From assembly GCF_010389155.1 (NCBI RefSeq), contig NC_057768.1, positions 5,144,501 through 5,208,500 of the forward strand: a stretch of 64,000 nucleotides of DNA. Reading direction: 5' to 3'. Origin of the DNA: Erigeron canadensis. Taxonomy: Eukaryota > Streptophyta > Magnoliopsida > Asterales > Asteraceae. The translations under genes and the position numbers were made by a program. The notes beneath the pieces were generated by a model, which did no database searches, was not told the origin of the DNA, and saw nothing but the letters and a program-made list of their open reading frames with translations. Shown here piece by piece: positions 35,814 to 47,523 of the stretch (position 1 is the first letter of the stretch; the number at the start of each line of letters is the position of its first letter).

Positions 35814-36181
35814 TAAACCTAGGGTTTATCTAAAACAAAGGAAAGAGAAGTAGAGATCGTACCTTTAAGAAGAAGAAAAAGACTCTCCCTCTAAAGCGGT
35901 GGAAATTTTGATCAAAAGAAAAAATGGAATACCAATTATGATCAATACCAACTAGATAGAAGATATTTATATGGAAACTCGAAGGGAAACCCGTCGATCA
36001 AATTTAAAGCATAGAGATACGCGCCCACTAACTTAAAGGAATTAATACTTCAAACCTACCAAGGCAATTTTCAAAACAGCCCCTACACTTTGCGCCGGTT
36101 AACTAAAAAGGCACGAAGAAGAAAGCAGGCTAGGAGTCTAATACAATGATCTTCGCAGAGTCACCCATTAAACTGGGGGCT

Positions 36182-36532
36182 TGATGACGTACCCACCCAG
36201 ACGTTGGCACGTAGGGTACGTCCAAAAGATAAGCTTCATTTTCGGTAAACGAGGAAACGATATATGCTTATCAAGAATCCTATATTTTAGGAAAGAAGAT
36301 AATATCAAATCCCTTATTTTCGGAAGTTATATGATCTACACCAAAAACCCTACTTGGAGGGAAAGTCACGAACCCCCTATAAATAGGGAGAAGGATGGCC
36401 AAATCAAAAAACAATCACACACACATATATTCGGCGTACAAGAGGCTTTGTCTTACCGGAAGGGAACCGCCAAATAACAACCACATTCACCCCATTTCCC
36501 CGTTTTAGGTTACCGGATTGGCTATACAAACA
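36182..36532 (+). repeat. 3' LTR of the Tat-like element
   Basis: It starts TGATGACGTACCCACCC directly after the purine tract and ends CTATACAAACA, then the target duplication TAAAC. It is 351 bp, like its partner. Confidence 0.95.
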
Positions 36533-36537
36533 TAAAC

Positions 36538-37215
36538 TAATGAAAGTCATGAAAGTATTAAGAGAGGTCTAATATCACATATAAATAACATTTTTGATAC
36601 ATATACGACATTATGAATATAAAAGTTACATATAGGAGTATGAATATTAGATATGTTTGTTACACGATGCTTTAATTTGTGTAATTTTCTTAATTTTGCT
36701 TAAGTGTAAGAATATGATTTTTAATATTGAGATCATTTAAAGTTCAAGACAATTTTATTAGTAAAAGTTGAATATTTCGACTTTTTAATTAAAATCAAAT
36801 GTCAAAATTTAGTAAAAAGTATTTAACATTAGTAGTAAAGTATACAAATTTTAGAAAATCTCTATTAAAGAAGAGAAGTGATTAATCTTCATAATATAAT
36901 AGTTTAAAAATCCTCATAATTTTTAGATGAACACATGTGGAAAAATTAGGGAGTGAGTTTAGGAAAGAAAATTAATAATATTTATATGTCACTATGTAAA
37001 ACTATTAAAAGGATTATTATGCTAATTTGTTAAAGATAGATAAATCATTTTCCATTAAAAAATATGATAGTCCATCAATATAAAATAAAATAAGATAAAC
37101 CTACCTCCACTACCATTAACCCTTCCTCACTCCGTACGTACCATTCCCCTCAACAAGACAAACTGCGGCCCCCCTTTACACGCATGCCCCCACTAACACC
37201 ATCCATTCCTTTCCA
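36538..37215. other. Intergenic, upstream of the At5g65660-like gene
   Basis: Noncoding and AT-rich, becoming C-rich (CCCCCTTTACACGCATGCCC near 37170) just ahead of the candidate TATA box. It presumably holds the promoter. Confidence 0.4.
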
Positions 37216-37220
37216 TTCTT

Positions 37221-37228
37221 TTATAAAT
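37221..37228 (+). promoter_or_regulatory. Candidate TATA box of the At5g65660-like gene
   Basis: TTATAAATTCG lies about 205 bp before the start codon, in a pyrimidine-rich context typical of plant core promoters. The start site would fall near 37253. Confidence 0.4.
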
Positions 37229-37429
37229 TCGCCCCCAATTCCCTTCAATTCCCACTATATCCACATCGATCAATCTTATTTTGTTTTCAATCACAACAAA
37301 CATATGTAACAAGTTAACAACATACATACACATATATATATGGTACTAAGCTATACGCTAGCTAGTTACAAAATTATTTAATTATTACCACTTTTCTTGT
37401 TACCATTTTTCTCATTTTAGTATAACATT

Positions 37430-37971
37430 ATGGAAGTTGTATTGAGGTTTGTAGAGAGTCCTCCCTACTACGAACCACCATCGCAACATCATTCTGATTC
37501 GTCTCGGCCCACTTTAGGATTTCCTCTCGGTACCGCCTTACTCTTGATCATCATATTCAGCCTCAGCGGTTTTTTCTCTTGTTGTTATCATTGGGACAAG
37601 CTTAGACATCTTCGCGGATCCTCGTCTCATCCTAATTCAGATGACTTACTTTCCAAACCAAATCCAAAATCCCCGGTATTTAATTTAACTTACTTATTAT
37701 ATGATTTCAAATTTGGCTCAAATAGATAAAACTTTTATTCCGAATAAGATGTAACATGTTTTTGATACGGACGACATTTTTTAATGAACAGGAAAAGAAG
37801 CAAATAGAGAAACAAAGCTTGACAGTTATAATGCCGGGAGATCGTGTTGCAAAATTCATAGCAATGCCGTGTCCTTGTGAACCGCCACGAGAACACAAGA
37901 TCACCATAGAACAAGTTGAGAAGCCATCATTGAAACCGCCATATATAGTTGTTCCCATGTATATAAATTGA
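37430..37971 (+). CDS. Small membrane protein, At5g65660-like
   Basis: Two exons (37430-37675 and 37792-37971) with a GT-AG intron in phase 0 give 141 residues. The N-terminus is Pro/Ser-rich. Then comes one hydrophobic segment (GTALLLIIIFSLSGFFSCC, about residues 34-52), followed by YHWDKLRHLR, which with the SGFFSCC lead-in is the signature I recall from Arabidopsis At5g65660, listed as a hydroxyproline-rich glycoprotein family protein. The C-terminal exon has VIMPGDRVAKFIAMPCPCEP and PYIVVPMY. It is probably a single-pass membrane protein with a cytosolic tail. Molecular function is not known to me. There is no sign of decay. The start ATG is the first in frame after an AT-rich leader. Confidence 0.9.
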
Positions 37972-38188
37972 TACATTAAAGTTCTTCTCATCTCCGTTCT
38001 CAATTGTACATAAATTGTTCCGAAATACACAAAAGTGAAAACTTATTCGTCTTTTGATGTTTTGTGCAACCCTTGTAGCTTAGGCGCGTCTGTTTGTTAA
38101 GAAAATGAAGTTTGAGGGCCTTTTTCTTAAGTCATTAAGTTGAGTATATTAAATAACTGAATCTATAAATAATGTTGGTATCTATTAA
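37972..38188. other. 3' flank of the At5g65660-like gene
   Basis: 3' UTR and short spacer. TTAGGCGCGTCTGTTTGTTAAG near 38088 resembles the end of a DNA-transposon derivative, but no matching partner was seen nearby. Confidence 0.35.
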
Positions 38189-39061
38189 GACTAAGAGGAG
38201 TGGTGTCGGGGGAAGGAGGGGACGACTTGTGCCATGTGGCATGTGGGATAAAAAGAGTTGCCCCTCAAAAAAGGTGAAAATTGGTAGGTTTTTAAGAGGT
38301 GGGCGACTTGTGCCATGTGACATGTGGTAATGATTGATTTAATTTTATTTTTGATTTTTTTGTAAACTTTGTTATAATAAAAAGGAAATACATATATATT
38401 TTAAACATAAACAAATTTATTAAACATAATTAAAATTACTACTAGTTAATTATAAAAATAACAAAGTTCTTAAAATAACAAAGTTCGAAAAATAACAAAG
38501 TTCGAAAAATAAAAAAGTTCATAAAAATAACAAAGTTATTAAATATAAAAACTAATCAAGACAAATATTTTTCACGAAGCGCTTGTTTTTTGCGTTCCAT
38601 GATGCTTCGGTCTGGCTCTTCAAGGTGGGAATAGTCGGTACCCAACAACTTTCAATCGCGGTCTTCTTCCATGATCTTAACTTTCTTTTCCTTCAACTCA
38701 ATTTTCTTCGAGCTCATATCAAACAACTTATCCAACTTTTTCGCAATTCCTTCAAACGTCTTCATATACTTACCCTTTCCTTTCCCCTTGCCTCCCGAGC
38801 TCGACCCGGCTTCCCCTCTCGACGCTTTCTTTGATGCGTCCCTACCAATGGGCCGTTCTTGAAGCCCCGGCTCATTATCATTATCACCCAACTCTTCAAA
38901 CGAGTTAAGGTCAAAGTTGACCCTAGCATCCGACCCTTGACTAGCCACTGGGTCGGTGGATGATGAATTCTTCGACCTTTTGGCCGTGGGTTCACCGAGA
39001 TTGGTCCTCACAGCGTTTTTGTCCACGAGATAAAACTTCGAACTGTACCTATATAAATATA

Positions 39062-39300
39062 TATAACACATAATTAAACATAATAAAAAGTAATATATGT
39101 ACATATATAGATTAGACATAATTACACATAATAAAAAGTAATATATGTACATATATAGATTAGACATAATTACACATAATAAAAAGTAATATATGTATAT
39201 ATATAGATTAGACATAATTAAACATAATAAAATGAAATGTACATATATATATTAGACATAATAAAACATAATAAAATGAAATGTACATATATATATACAT
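39062..39300. repeat. 48-bp minisatellite in the accessory-gene intron
   Basis: About three near-perfect 48-bp units (ACATAATTAAACATAATAAA...ATAGATTAG) are followed by two shortened units of about 43 bp. It lies in the intron between exons 2 and 3 of the decayed gene. Confidence 0.9.
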
Positions 39301-39589
39301 ATATTTACCGAATTTTGCCCCAAATTGATGAATACGGAAAAGCCTTGCGATAAGTTCCTTCATACTCTTCGTTGGCCTTTCTAACACGATCTAAATCGTT
39401 TTCCCCACTTGCATGACCGATTCAAGTATAGATTTGGTTGAAGTTTTGAATAATTGGACGTATCTTCCTCCATTTTGTACTCACAACTTCGGGGTCACGG
39501 TAATCTATCGGCTTTTCTTCTAATGTCGCCAAAGCTTCGGTTATTCGTGACCAAAATACCCCTTTTTTTTATAATTTGCTACAACAAAA

Positions 39590-40010
39590 AACAAAACACA
39601 AATAATATTTCAAATAAAAAAAACTGTTTTTTTAAAAATAAAAAACTGTTTTTTTAATTAAAATACTCGTATGTTTTTTTTTTTAAAAACTGTTTTTTTA
39701 AAAATAAAAAACTGTTTTATATAATAAAAAAACTCGGCTTTTTTTAAAAAAAAAAATAATAAAAATCTGTTTGTTTTTTTAAAAAAAAGTCGGCTGTTTT
39801 TTAAAAAAATAAAAAATAAAAACTGTTTTTCTTTTTAAAAAATTCCGAAATACATTTAAAAATAAAACTAAAACAGTTTTTTATTTTATAAAAAAAAATG
39901 AAACAGATTAAAAAAAAAAACGAAACAAATTTAAAAAAAAAAAACCGAAACAATTTTTTTTTTTTTAAAAAATGGGCATATTTATATATATAAAAAAAAT
40001 AGTATGCGTA
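39590..40010. repeat. Low-complexity A/T homopolymer tract
   Basis: Repeated poly-A and poly-T with motifs such as AAAACTGTTTTTTTAAAAA, filling intron 1 of the decayed accessory gene. No other signal was seen. Confidence 0.8.
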
Positions 40011-40876
40011 AAAAGAAAAATACTACATTCCGGGTCTTCGGTCACCGATAGCCAAGCCGTAGCTAGATTCATTTCTTCCGACGGTAACCACGTTTGTATG
40101 ACATTTCTTGGTCGTGGTTCGTCTTCGCCGGCCACTTTTTTCCTATGCCGCCTTGGTTTTGATGGTTGAGGGGGTGGTTGTGTCTTTTGAACAACATCAT
40201 CATCTTGAGAATCTAGTGGTGGAGTCTCAACTAGCCTTTGACGATCAAAAAATGAACCGGGAGTGTTTTGTTGGCTAGAAAACCCACCAAAAGTTTCATG
40301 TTGGCTCGAACCACCCATACCCATATCCGGACCCATACCCATACCCATACCCGGACCACTACCCATAAGCGAACCCATACCCGTACCCATACCCATTTGT
40401 TGATTAGTAGACATATGTTGAATCAATTGGAAAAGTTGTGGGTTATTGAGTAAATTAAAGTCGTTTAACATATCGGGTTGTTGATTTGGGTTATTCGGAC
40501 GTTGACTACGATTACTCGGGGTAAAAGGGTTGTTGTTGAAGTTGTTGTTTGGAAACATTTTTGGTTTAAGATGAAGAAGATGAAAGTAAAAAAAGGAAGA
40601 AAAAAGGTATTTGTGTGTGTGAAATGTAAAAGGGAAATGGAAGGAAAGGATTTGTTTTAAAAAAAAAGGGGGAAATTTTTTTTTTTTTTTAATGTTGGTC
40701 AAAAACTAGCCGGTAGGCATTAATGCACCTCGGTCAACGCGCCGGTCAAACGAAGAGAGGGCGAGAGGGAGAAGACGGGCGAGAGAGAGGTCGATGGACG
40801 GGGGTGGTGTGGGGGGCGAGGTCGGGCGAGAGAGGGCGAGAGTCGGGCCCTTTTTGGTCCATTCCGTCTAGTCTAA

Positions 40877-42706
40877 GTGGAAATCAGATAACTTTTTTTT
40901 AAAAAAATATACTAAAATTGTAACATGCTAGTTAACCAACTAAACCTCAACTTTAGCTCGCAATTTTTGGTCTGTTTGTAACAAAATAGGTAACATACTA
41001 ATTCACAACTTTATGATTGCAAAATTAAAATGGGTAAACCGCAAACCTGATCTTAATTATTGTCCAATTGTCCCACTCGTCTGTCGTTAAATAACCAATG
41101 TGTGTTCGATAAAATATTTTTAAGTTCTGGACTCTGTGTAATGAAATTTTATATGTCATTATCTGCCAAACAGTTTATATAAATTGATTAGATTAAAAAA
41201 AAATTATCTCTCAGAAAATATAATCTCGATCAATTGTTTGATAACAAAATGTATGTCATATCATAAAAGAACATAGGAGATAATGGGAGGGATTCCCTCA
41301 ATTGACTAACATGAAATCTTGACCCTTAGATTGAAATCAAGATTAAGATTGAAGAAAGATGATTTTTTAATATTGAATCTTGATTCAAGCCAATGATGAA
41401 GATATTTTCTACTTTATCAATCAAGTTGAAAACAACTTGACGAAATTCCATTCCCTTAAATAATTGCTTGTTAGTTGATTTTGTGTACCATGTAAGGTCA
41501 ATCTTGATCGGCCAGTTTTCAATTTTTTTTTTGTACTTTCATAATATTTGTGGATAATAGACGTTATATTTTCAAAGCACAAGATCTTTATCCTTTTATA
41601 AGGAATAATAATAATAATCTATCATGTGATATTATTTTTCGAGTACAGTTTTTGTAAGAATTCTTATCTTACGTTCGATAATGTCACATGAAACCTTATC
41701 TTTTCTAAATAGAATCTCCTATTGATCAATTCGTGACTTGGTGTTAGAATATGATCGATGATATCACTAGCGGTATGATGGTATTCTAGCAGTCCATTAG
41801 TGATTCAAGTTAATTTTAAAGTAAGAGAAAGAAAAGAATATGCCAAAATATTTTATCTTAATTCTTTTATATAATGTCACATGGAAGTTGATATTTGAAA
41901 AGAAAAAAAGTTTTCCTTGTTAAAAGCCAATATTCCAAAGAAGTATTTTCTTGTTACAACCTGAATTCAAGAGTAATTTCTTGTTAAAACCTGAATCCTA
42001 ATTCTACTCTACTTATTAAAAAATGTCGTCATACAGTTAGTTGGAATCCTTGAAGGATTAAAAGAAAATTAGGTATGAATGATTGGAAATGTATGTTTTC
42101 AATTTTTTAATGAATTATGTGGTTTATGAGCCATGACTTTGCTAAGTGGAGTCTTGCTACGAAAGAAGTTTACTTTCTTTAATTAATCATATCTTATATC
42201 AGGTTGTATATTAATTAGTTTAATATACAACCTAATATACGATATAATTACGATGTATGGGTTAGTAATCTATGTTGAGAAATGGATTTGCTGATAAAGA
42301 TTTGGTCATTGATTTAAGTCATTAACGAACCATTAACAAGTCCAGTTACTCACAGAAAATTGTTTATTTTTATCTATTTGTATGTCAAGACGGGAAAAAT
42401 TCATTTAACAGGAAAACAAAGCTCAAATGGTGTTAGTTACTAACTGTTTTTTTATCCTTTAATGACAAAGTTACAATTAGAAGAAACCAGAAGTATTCTT
42501 TTCATACCCGAAATGGTAAGCATTAGTTGCAACTACGTACTTCAAGCTAATGGTATAAAATATGTTAAGAGTCACATTTTGTAGTGTAAATAGATTAGAA
42601 CATAAGGGGTGTATATATTATGTAACTTGTACGTATTCATTCCATGGGTATAATTCTGGAGTCTTGGCATGTAACTTGATTGTAGTTTTCAATCACGCAT
42701 ATAAAT
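40877..42706. other. Intergenic, no recognised gene
   Basis: AT-rich. A loose foldback around 41290-41460 (GGGAGGGATTCCCTCAATTG against ACGAAATTCCATTCCCTT) may be an old MITE. The ORF at 42562-42783 has no recognisable product. Confidence 0.45.
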
Positions 42707-43275
42707 CAGAGACAGAACCAGAACTTTTTTCGCGAGGGGACAATTTTAAAAGTTGTTTGTCATACTTAATAGGATTTATCTAAAAATGTAAAAGAATTAG
42801 ACCCTAGCTCGGAATAGAAAATGGACCCTTAAAAGAATTTCTTTCCTCACACCGGGTGTAATACTCATATTTAAAAACTACAAGTTATATTTAATAAATA
42901 AAGATTATGCGTGCCAGACAAGGTGTTATTAAATTAAAACTTCTTCAATCATAATGCGAGAAACCGAAAAATATAATTTTTTATGAAGTAATTAGCTTGT
43001 ATATATATATACACATATATATTTTCTACCTACTATTATGATTATTAAAAATTAAAACAACTCAAGTTTTTTATTCTATCGATGGAAAAATCTATATCAA
43101 AATTAATGTTTTGATGACCAATGACTTCCAAGAACAAACTTACGGCAATGAAGATATTTGTATGTATTTCCTATTATTTTTTATGTTTTATAGAAAAAAA
43201 ATTACACATATACCATTTAAATTTTAAAAAATTGGGGCAGCTGACCCCGCTGCCCCCATGGTGGATCCGTCTTTA
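42707..43275. mobile_element. Possible MITE ending in a GGATCCRCC-type terminus
   Basis: The right end, GGGGCAGCTGACCCCGC then CATGGTGGATCCGTCTTTA, is a terminus type common in plant non-autonomous elements. The left end, CAGAGACAGAACCAGAAC, matches it loosely on the other strand. The target duplication is not clear. Confidence 0.4.
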
Positions 43276-43900
43276 CGGATATAATGATATAATCATATAA
43301 TGGAAGTCTTTGCATGTTTACTTTAGTTTGTTTTGTTGCCTTTTTTTTTCCTTAGACTTCATCTTCATCCTCATCTTTTCAAACACTGCGCATAGCTAAT
43401 ATATATACCATAACATGCATATACTCGACAACTTGAATCACAAATGCTTAAGACCGGGATCAACGACTTTTGGAATCAAATGGTCAATCATGGTAATGAA
43501 TCGAAACAAATCCACGAAAAAGGATTGTGTAAATAAACTAATCAAAACATTTTAAGGTTGATTTTACACTATATTATCAACGTCAATGGAATTGATTGTA
43601 TTCTTAATTCCTTCTTATGTATTACGTTATTTGTGTTTTTAGGAAGAAAAAATGGTACACTTTATATCTTTGAGCACCCACATTAAAAATGTATGGTCGA
43701 TGTTTGAAAGTTAGTTAGGATATATATGTGGTTATATTTAATTAGTCTACTAAACCCACTAAACTAACGACCTCATATTTCATTTTATTGTATATATTCC
43801 AAAGCTTACTTGGTCACTTTGTTGCCCACGTAAAAAGGTGAATGTATTTAATTTGTTATTTTATACTCTTAGCGTTTTATTTTAAGATATATATATATAT
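43276..43900. other. Intergenic, no recognised gene
   Basis: AT-rich sequence between two MITE-like elements. Nothing supported. Confidence 0.4.
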
Positions 43901-44105
43901 AGGGGTTGGGTATTGTAAAACAAGTATTAAAGTAAAACAAATAGGATAAGATCTTAACCCTTAGATCATGGTTAAATTGATGCACGAAGTTTCACGAAAC
44001 AATTGATGTACTATGATTTATTTGATGCACGGTGATTATCACTATAGAAAAACCTATTGTTTTATTTGTTTTACATTAATACTTGTTTTATTTTACCTAA
44101 AACCT
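43901..44105. mobile_element. MITE 5, inverted repeat between TA runs
   Basis: The left arm AAAACAAGTATTAAAGTAAAA is inverted at the right as TTTTACATTAATACTTGTTTT. The ends AGGGGTTGGGTA and TTTACCTAAAACCT lie against TATATATA on both sides. It is about 205 bp. Confidence 0.75.
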
Positions 44106-44517
44106 ATATATATATATGTGTGTTTTTTTTTTCTACATGCTATAAAACAAACACTTGGTGCACGAAATTATAGAATAGATGATAGGTTATGATCATTTAA
44201 AAAATCAAATTTGTATGAAAACTAAAAAATTGGTCAAAACATACTGTGATCTGAATTTAACAAAATGTGTTTTTAAATTATAATTTTTTTTAGAAAAAAC
44301 ATTGTGTTAAGTTTATATCATAGTGTATTTGAACAATTTTATGATTTTCACACGCTATCAAAAATACACTGTGATTTAAAACTTAATTAACACAATGTGT
44401 TTTTAGATTACACAATAAAAATACAATAGTGTTTTTAGAAAACACAATTAAACCACATTGTGTTAGATTCGGATCACAATGTGTTTTAATCAGTTTTCAA
44501 GTTTACACAGAAATTTA
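44106..44517. repeat. Degenerate AACACAATGTGTTTT palindrome cluster
   Basis: The palindromic word AACACAATGTGTT or close variants occur at least five times between 44260 and 44490, in both orientations, sometimes separated by AT-rich spacers. It could be a decayed foldback element. No gene. Confidence 0.5.
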
Positions 44518-44942
44518 GGGGGTGTTTAGTAGAGTAGAATGGAAGGGGGAGAAAGGGAATGAAAATCACTTCTCTAGTTTGGTTGCACTAGAGAATGGAA
44601 AGGGAAAGAGAGAAGTGAGAATGGTTTATATTCTCTCAATTTTCTATAAATTTGAGAGAATGGTGAGAATGAAAATGGTTTTATTTTTTTATTTTTATTG
44701 TTGATGGAGTTTATGTCTTATTTATATATATTTCTTAAAGTATAAAATTATTAAGTTTTTTAAATTTTTTTGATATTTTTTTAATTAATTTTGTTTATTT
44801 TTTTTGTATTTCCTTTATGTTCATTCTCTGTTACTACCAAACAACTGAATATATTCTCTTTCCATATACTCATTCTCTTTCCCATTATTTTTATTCTCTA
44901 TTACATTTCTATTCTCTATGATTCCATCGTACCAAACGCCCC
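44518..44942. mobile_element. Tourist-like MITE, TTA target site
   Basis: Left end GGGGGTGTTTAGTAGAGTA; right end, on the minus strand, GGGGCGTTTGGTACGATGG. TTA flanks both sides (44515-44517 and 44943-44945). Subterminal GAGAATGGAAAGGGAAAGAG repeats are inverted near the right end. It is 425 bp. The features fit PIF/Harbinger-derived Tourist elements. Confidence 0.7.
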
Positions 44943-44945
44943 TTA

Positions 44946-46192
44946 GTTTTCAAATGAACATTTCACATAGATTTAATGAATCACGCTAAACTAATGTATT
45001 TAAGTTTCTAAGCAAGAAGATGAGGCATAATAAGGGTATAGCCAAAGTGGATAATTTGATGTGTTTGTTCGACGCTGCATTATATAAGCGAGAAACTCAT
45101 TCTTCGTATGTGAAAGGAGTTATGACTTGTGACACGTTGACTAAAAATAATTGACCCATAAATCATAACAATATAGCAATGGGCCTTAGCTTTACACGAT
45201 TGTTTTCATTAGCCCATATCTTATGGGCTTTAGTTTGTTGATGTTAAGTCATCTAATCTTTTCTCTTATGAGAAGAAAATGTGTTCCGTCGTTGGAAGGT
45301 GTCATCTAACGGTCTAGAGTCCTTTTTTTTTATAATGGCTGAATAAAGCTTTTTTGCATATATTTCTAAGCAGTTCAATGCAAAATAACCAGAACAAAAG
45401 TGCGGGGTGAAAATTTATTTAGAACAGTAACTCAATAATAAGTCATTAATATATGTGAGAAAAAACCACACAAAATAGTCTAAGACTTATATACGTGAAT
45501 TTATACAAACTTTGTGTGTGTATTACTCCATATGTTTATTTAAAGCAACATAAAATGATCAATATGACTTGAAGTTCTAATTAACATGTTCATTGTATTG
45601 AATTTGATGTAGCCTTATAAAAATCTGTTGCCTGTCGACTAATATATTATTATGACACTATATCTTGGACAGAGGAGTCATTTTGATATAGCCTATACAA
45701 TTTCTTGTCATATATGTACGAGTTGATACATATGTTGAGTAATTTCTGCCATATATCCAGCACATCAAAATATAAAAAATTAATAAACAATCTGACAACA
45801 TTCTTTTTTTCATGGGTAGGGCCCACAAAACATTCTTGAGTGCCTTGTAAATTACAAGTTCAATTCTTTGTGTTGAAATTTGCATCTTTTGTACCTTCCC
45901 TTTTTTTCATTAAAAAGTGGAACAATTGTCTTATTCTATTAAGAAATTTAAGAATCTAGACTAGCTAGGTAGTTCGCATAATCAAATATTCCGTAACATA
46001 ATAAACCACTTGGATTATGCAAAACAATTCAAACTAATTATCAAATTCCCTCAAGTTTAAATCAGAATATTAACGTTTAATTACTAACGCAAAAAAACTA
46101 ACCATAAATGACTAACATTGAGCGTTCAAAGAAAGATTGAAAATTAATTAGCAAATTCTCCTAAACAACTTACCTAATAATTTAGATATTAT
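44946..46192. other. Intergenic, downstream of the bHLH gene
   Basis: No recognised gene. The minus-strand ORF at 45658-45885 has no motif and is likely chance. The last part is the 3' flank of the bHLH gene. Confidence 0.4.
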
Positions 46193-47470
46193 TTAGAGGC
46201 CTTTTCCTCCATAACCTGCATTTCTGAATAAGATTTGTTTAATCTCGTCGGAACTCATCATCACTCGATTTTCCAATGCCTAAAATTGAAAAATTATATA
46301 ATGCGCATCAATACAAATAATGAACAAACTTGAACAAAAATATAAAATAGAATATATGTACCTCAGAACAAGAAGCTTGAAGGTTAAAATCACCAAAAGA
46401 ACTAATGACACATTGTTGAATGTCTAGTCCTAGTGTTTCAATTGTGTTCATTGTTGATAATAGCAACCCGGGTTTCGTAGAGCAGCTTATCTGAATCCGA
46501 GTATCGACGTTTCTCCTCTCCACTTCAAACTAGATCAAAGAGATTCATAAAATTTAAATGTGTCCATTTATATAATGTAGATTAGTGTGTTTTTATAGAT
46601 TCAAAGAGTTAGACGAGAAATAACACCTTTGCTATATTTCTTGCTTGTGCTTCATTCATTTTTAAGTCTTTATTATTGTTTACCATCCAATTCAAGCTAT
46701 TTGAAACCAACTCCAAATCTTGTGCTTTTAGATTGCGGATCTTTTCTTGTAGCTCTTTCATATACTCTATTGTATCCCCAAGTATTGATGTCCTATCCAT
46801 CTTTTTTATTTTTATTTTAAATAGCAAAAAGTTAATAAAAATCATAGCAAGTAATTTATAAAATTATGCTTTGTTTAGTAGACAATAATTTTGGGACGAA
46901 ACCAGTATAACTTACGATCATAACAACAAAATTAAATCATAATACCTTGCTTATTCTTGGAACAATTGATCTAAGCATCGAAAGGCGATCATTTAACCGC
47001 TTCCTTCGCCTTCTTTCTGCCATTAAATTCTTCGAGGGCTGCCCATCAACCTTCTTAGATTTACTTTCCTTTTGTCCAATACTAAAAACATCTTGGACTT
47101 GATAATTATCAGAAACAACCACTTGATCATGTTTTTCATGATTCTTGTCATCCTCTTGTTCCAACATTGTTGGAAATCCAACCATTGGTATTGGTTTATC
47201 ATCATATTCATAATCAAAGACTTGTTGTTCATATGACGAATAACTCGAAATGTCATAATTTGGAAAAGTGGGTTGCAAAGAAGATGAAATGAGTTGTAAG
47301 AATGAAGAATTAGAAGCTAGAAATGAATCTTCTTCTTCATTAAAATTGTTGTCAAAAACACTAGGGAATAAAGTAGAATCTTGATTATTACAAAATGTCG
47401 TCCAAGTATTTGTGATTGGAGTCAAAAGATCTTCAAGAAGACCTTGTCCTTGACTATTGTGATTCTCCAT
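46193..47470 (-). CDS. BHLH93: bHLH transcription factor, bHLH93/bHLH61-like
   Basis: A nuclear DNA-binding regulator. Four exons on the minus strand (47470-46946, 46800-46627, 46529-46362, 46279-46193), all phase 0 with GT-AG introns of 145, 97 and 82 bp, give 317 residues. The acidic N-terminal half ([19 protein letters not shown]) precedes [19 protein letters not shown] (about residue 143 on), the basic region and helix 1. The loop is split by intron 1 ([17 protein letters not shown]). The C-terminus holds an ACT-like dimerisation fold ([18 protein letters not shown] through [17 protein letters not shown]) and ends [11 protein letters not shown]. This layout and the end motif match Arabidopsis bHLH93 and bHLH61, relatives of ICE1/SCREAM. 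I cannot separate the two, so the symbol is a best guess. No defect is seen. Confidence 0.94.
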
Positions 47471-47516
47471 CTAGCTAGTTTTATAGATTTAAATGCATAG
47501 ATTTTTTTTTGTTGGT

Positions 47517-47523
47517 TTTTATA
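47517..47523 (-). promoter_or_regulatory. TATA box of the bHLH gene
   Basis: On the minus strand CCACTATAAAAACC lies about 50 bp before the start codon. This implies a very short 5' UTR of about 20 nt. A second TATAAAAC at about 47480 is too close to the ATG to serve. Confidence 0.55.

Larger units (their letters stand above)
29968..36532 (+). mobile_element. Non-autonomous Ty3/gypsy Tat-like LTR element with antisense gene
   Basis: A 6,565-bp element with 351-bp LTRs at both ends, a perfect 5-bp target duplication TAAAC (29963-29967 and 36533-36537), a primer site TGGCGCCACCCGCGG at 30321 and a purine tract AACTGGGGGCT before the right LTR. Order: decayed gag and protease (sense), tandem array, spliced ORF (antisense), right LTR. 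No reverse transcriptase, RNase H or integrase is found. From recollection of the literature, an antisense extra ORF and tandem repeats in the 3' part are features of the plant Tat branch (Retand and relatives). It would need proteins from a complete relative to move. LTR identity is about 95% by my count. Confidence 0.88.
38556..40558 (-). pseudogene. Harbinger accessory (Myb/SANT-NAM-associated) gene, decayed
   Basis: Exon 1 (40558 to about 40025) encodes MFPNNNFNNNPF, a Met-Gly repeat (MGMGTGMGS), then WLPSEEMNLATAWLSVTEDP, the start of a Myb/SANT-like helix region. Exon 2 (39578-39309) reads VFWSRITEALATLEEKP and VVSTKWRKIRPIIQNFN, ending near SSIWGKIR. Exon 3 (39048-38556) holds the NAM-associated C-terminal part (KGKYMKTFEGIAKKLDKLFD). 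GT-AG boundaries fit. In-frame stops occur at the start of exon 2, in mid exon 2 and near 38653 in exon 3, so it is dead. Relatives in plant genomes are often labelled glutathione S-transferase T3-like. In Harbinger systems the Myb-like protein helps bring the transposase to the element ends. Confidence 0.75.
38189..40873 (-). mobile_element. PIF/Harbinger-like element carrying only an accessory gene
   Basis: The ends GACTAAGAGGAGTGG (left) and, read on the minus strand, GACTAGACGGAATGG (right) match at 11 of 15 positions. They are flanked by TAA on both sides (38186-38188 and 40874-40876), the 3-bp target type of PIF/Harbinger. Inside is a decayed three-exon Myb/NAM-associated gene on the minus strand. 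There is no DDE transposase in the 2.7 kb, so the element is non-autonomous. The flanks next to the ends have GC-rich repeats (CGGGCGAGAGAGGGCGAG). With a 3-bp target site the boundaries depend mainly on the terminal similarity. Confidence 0.65.

Noticed and set aside
40268..40453. Plus-strand ORF rich in His and Thr
   Set aside because: It is the other strand of the Met-Gly repeat coding in exon 1 of the Harbinger accessory gene.
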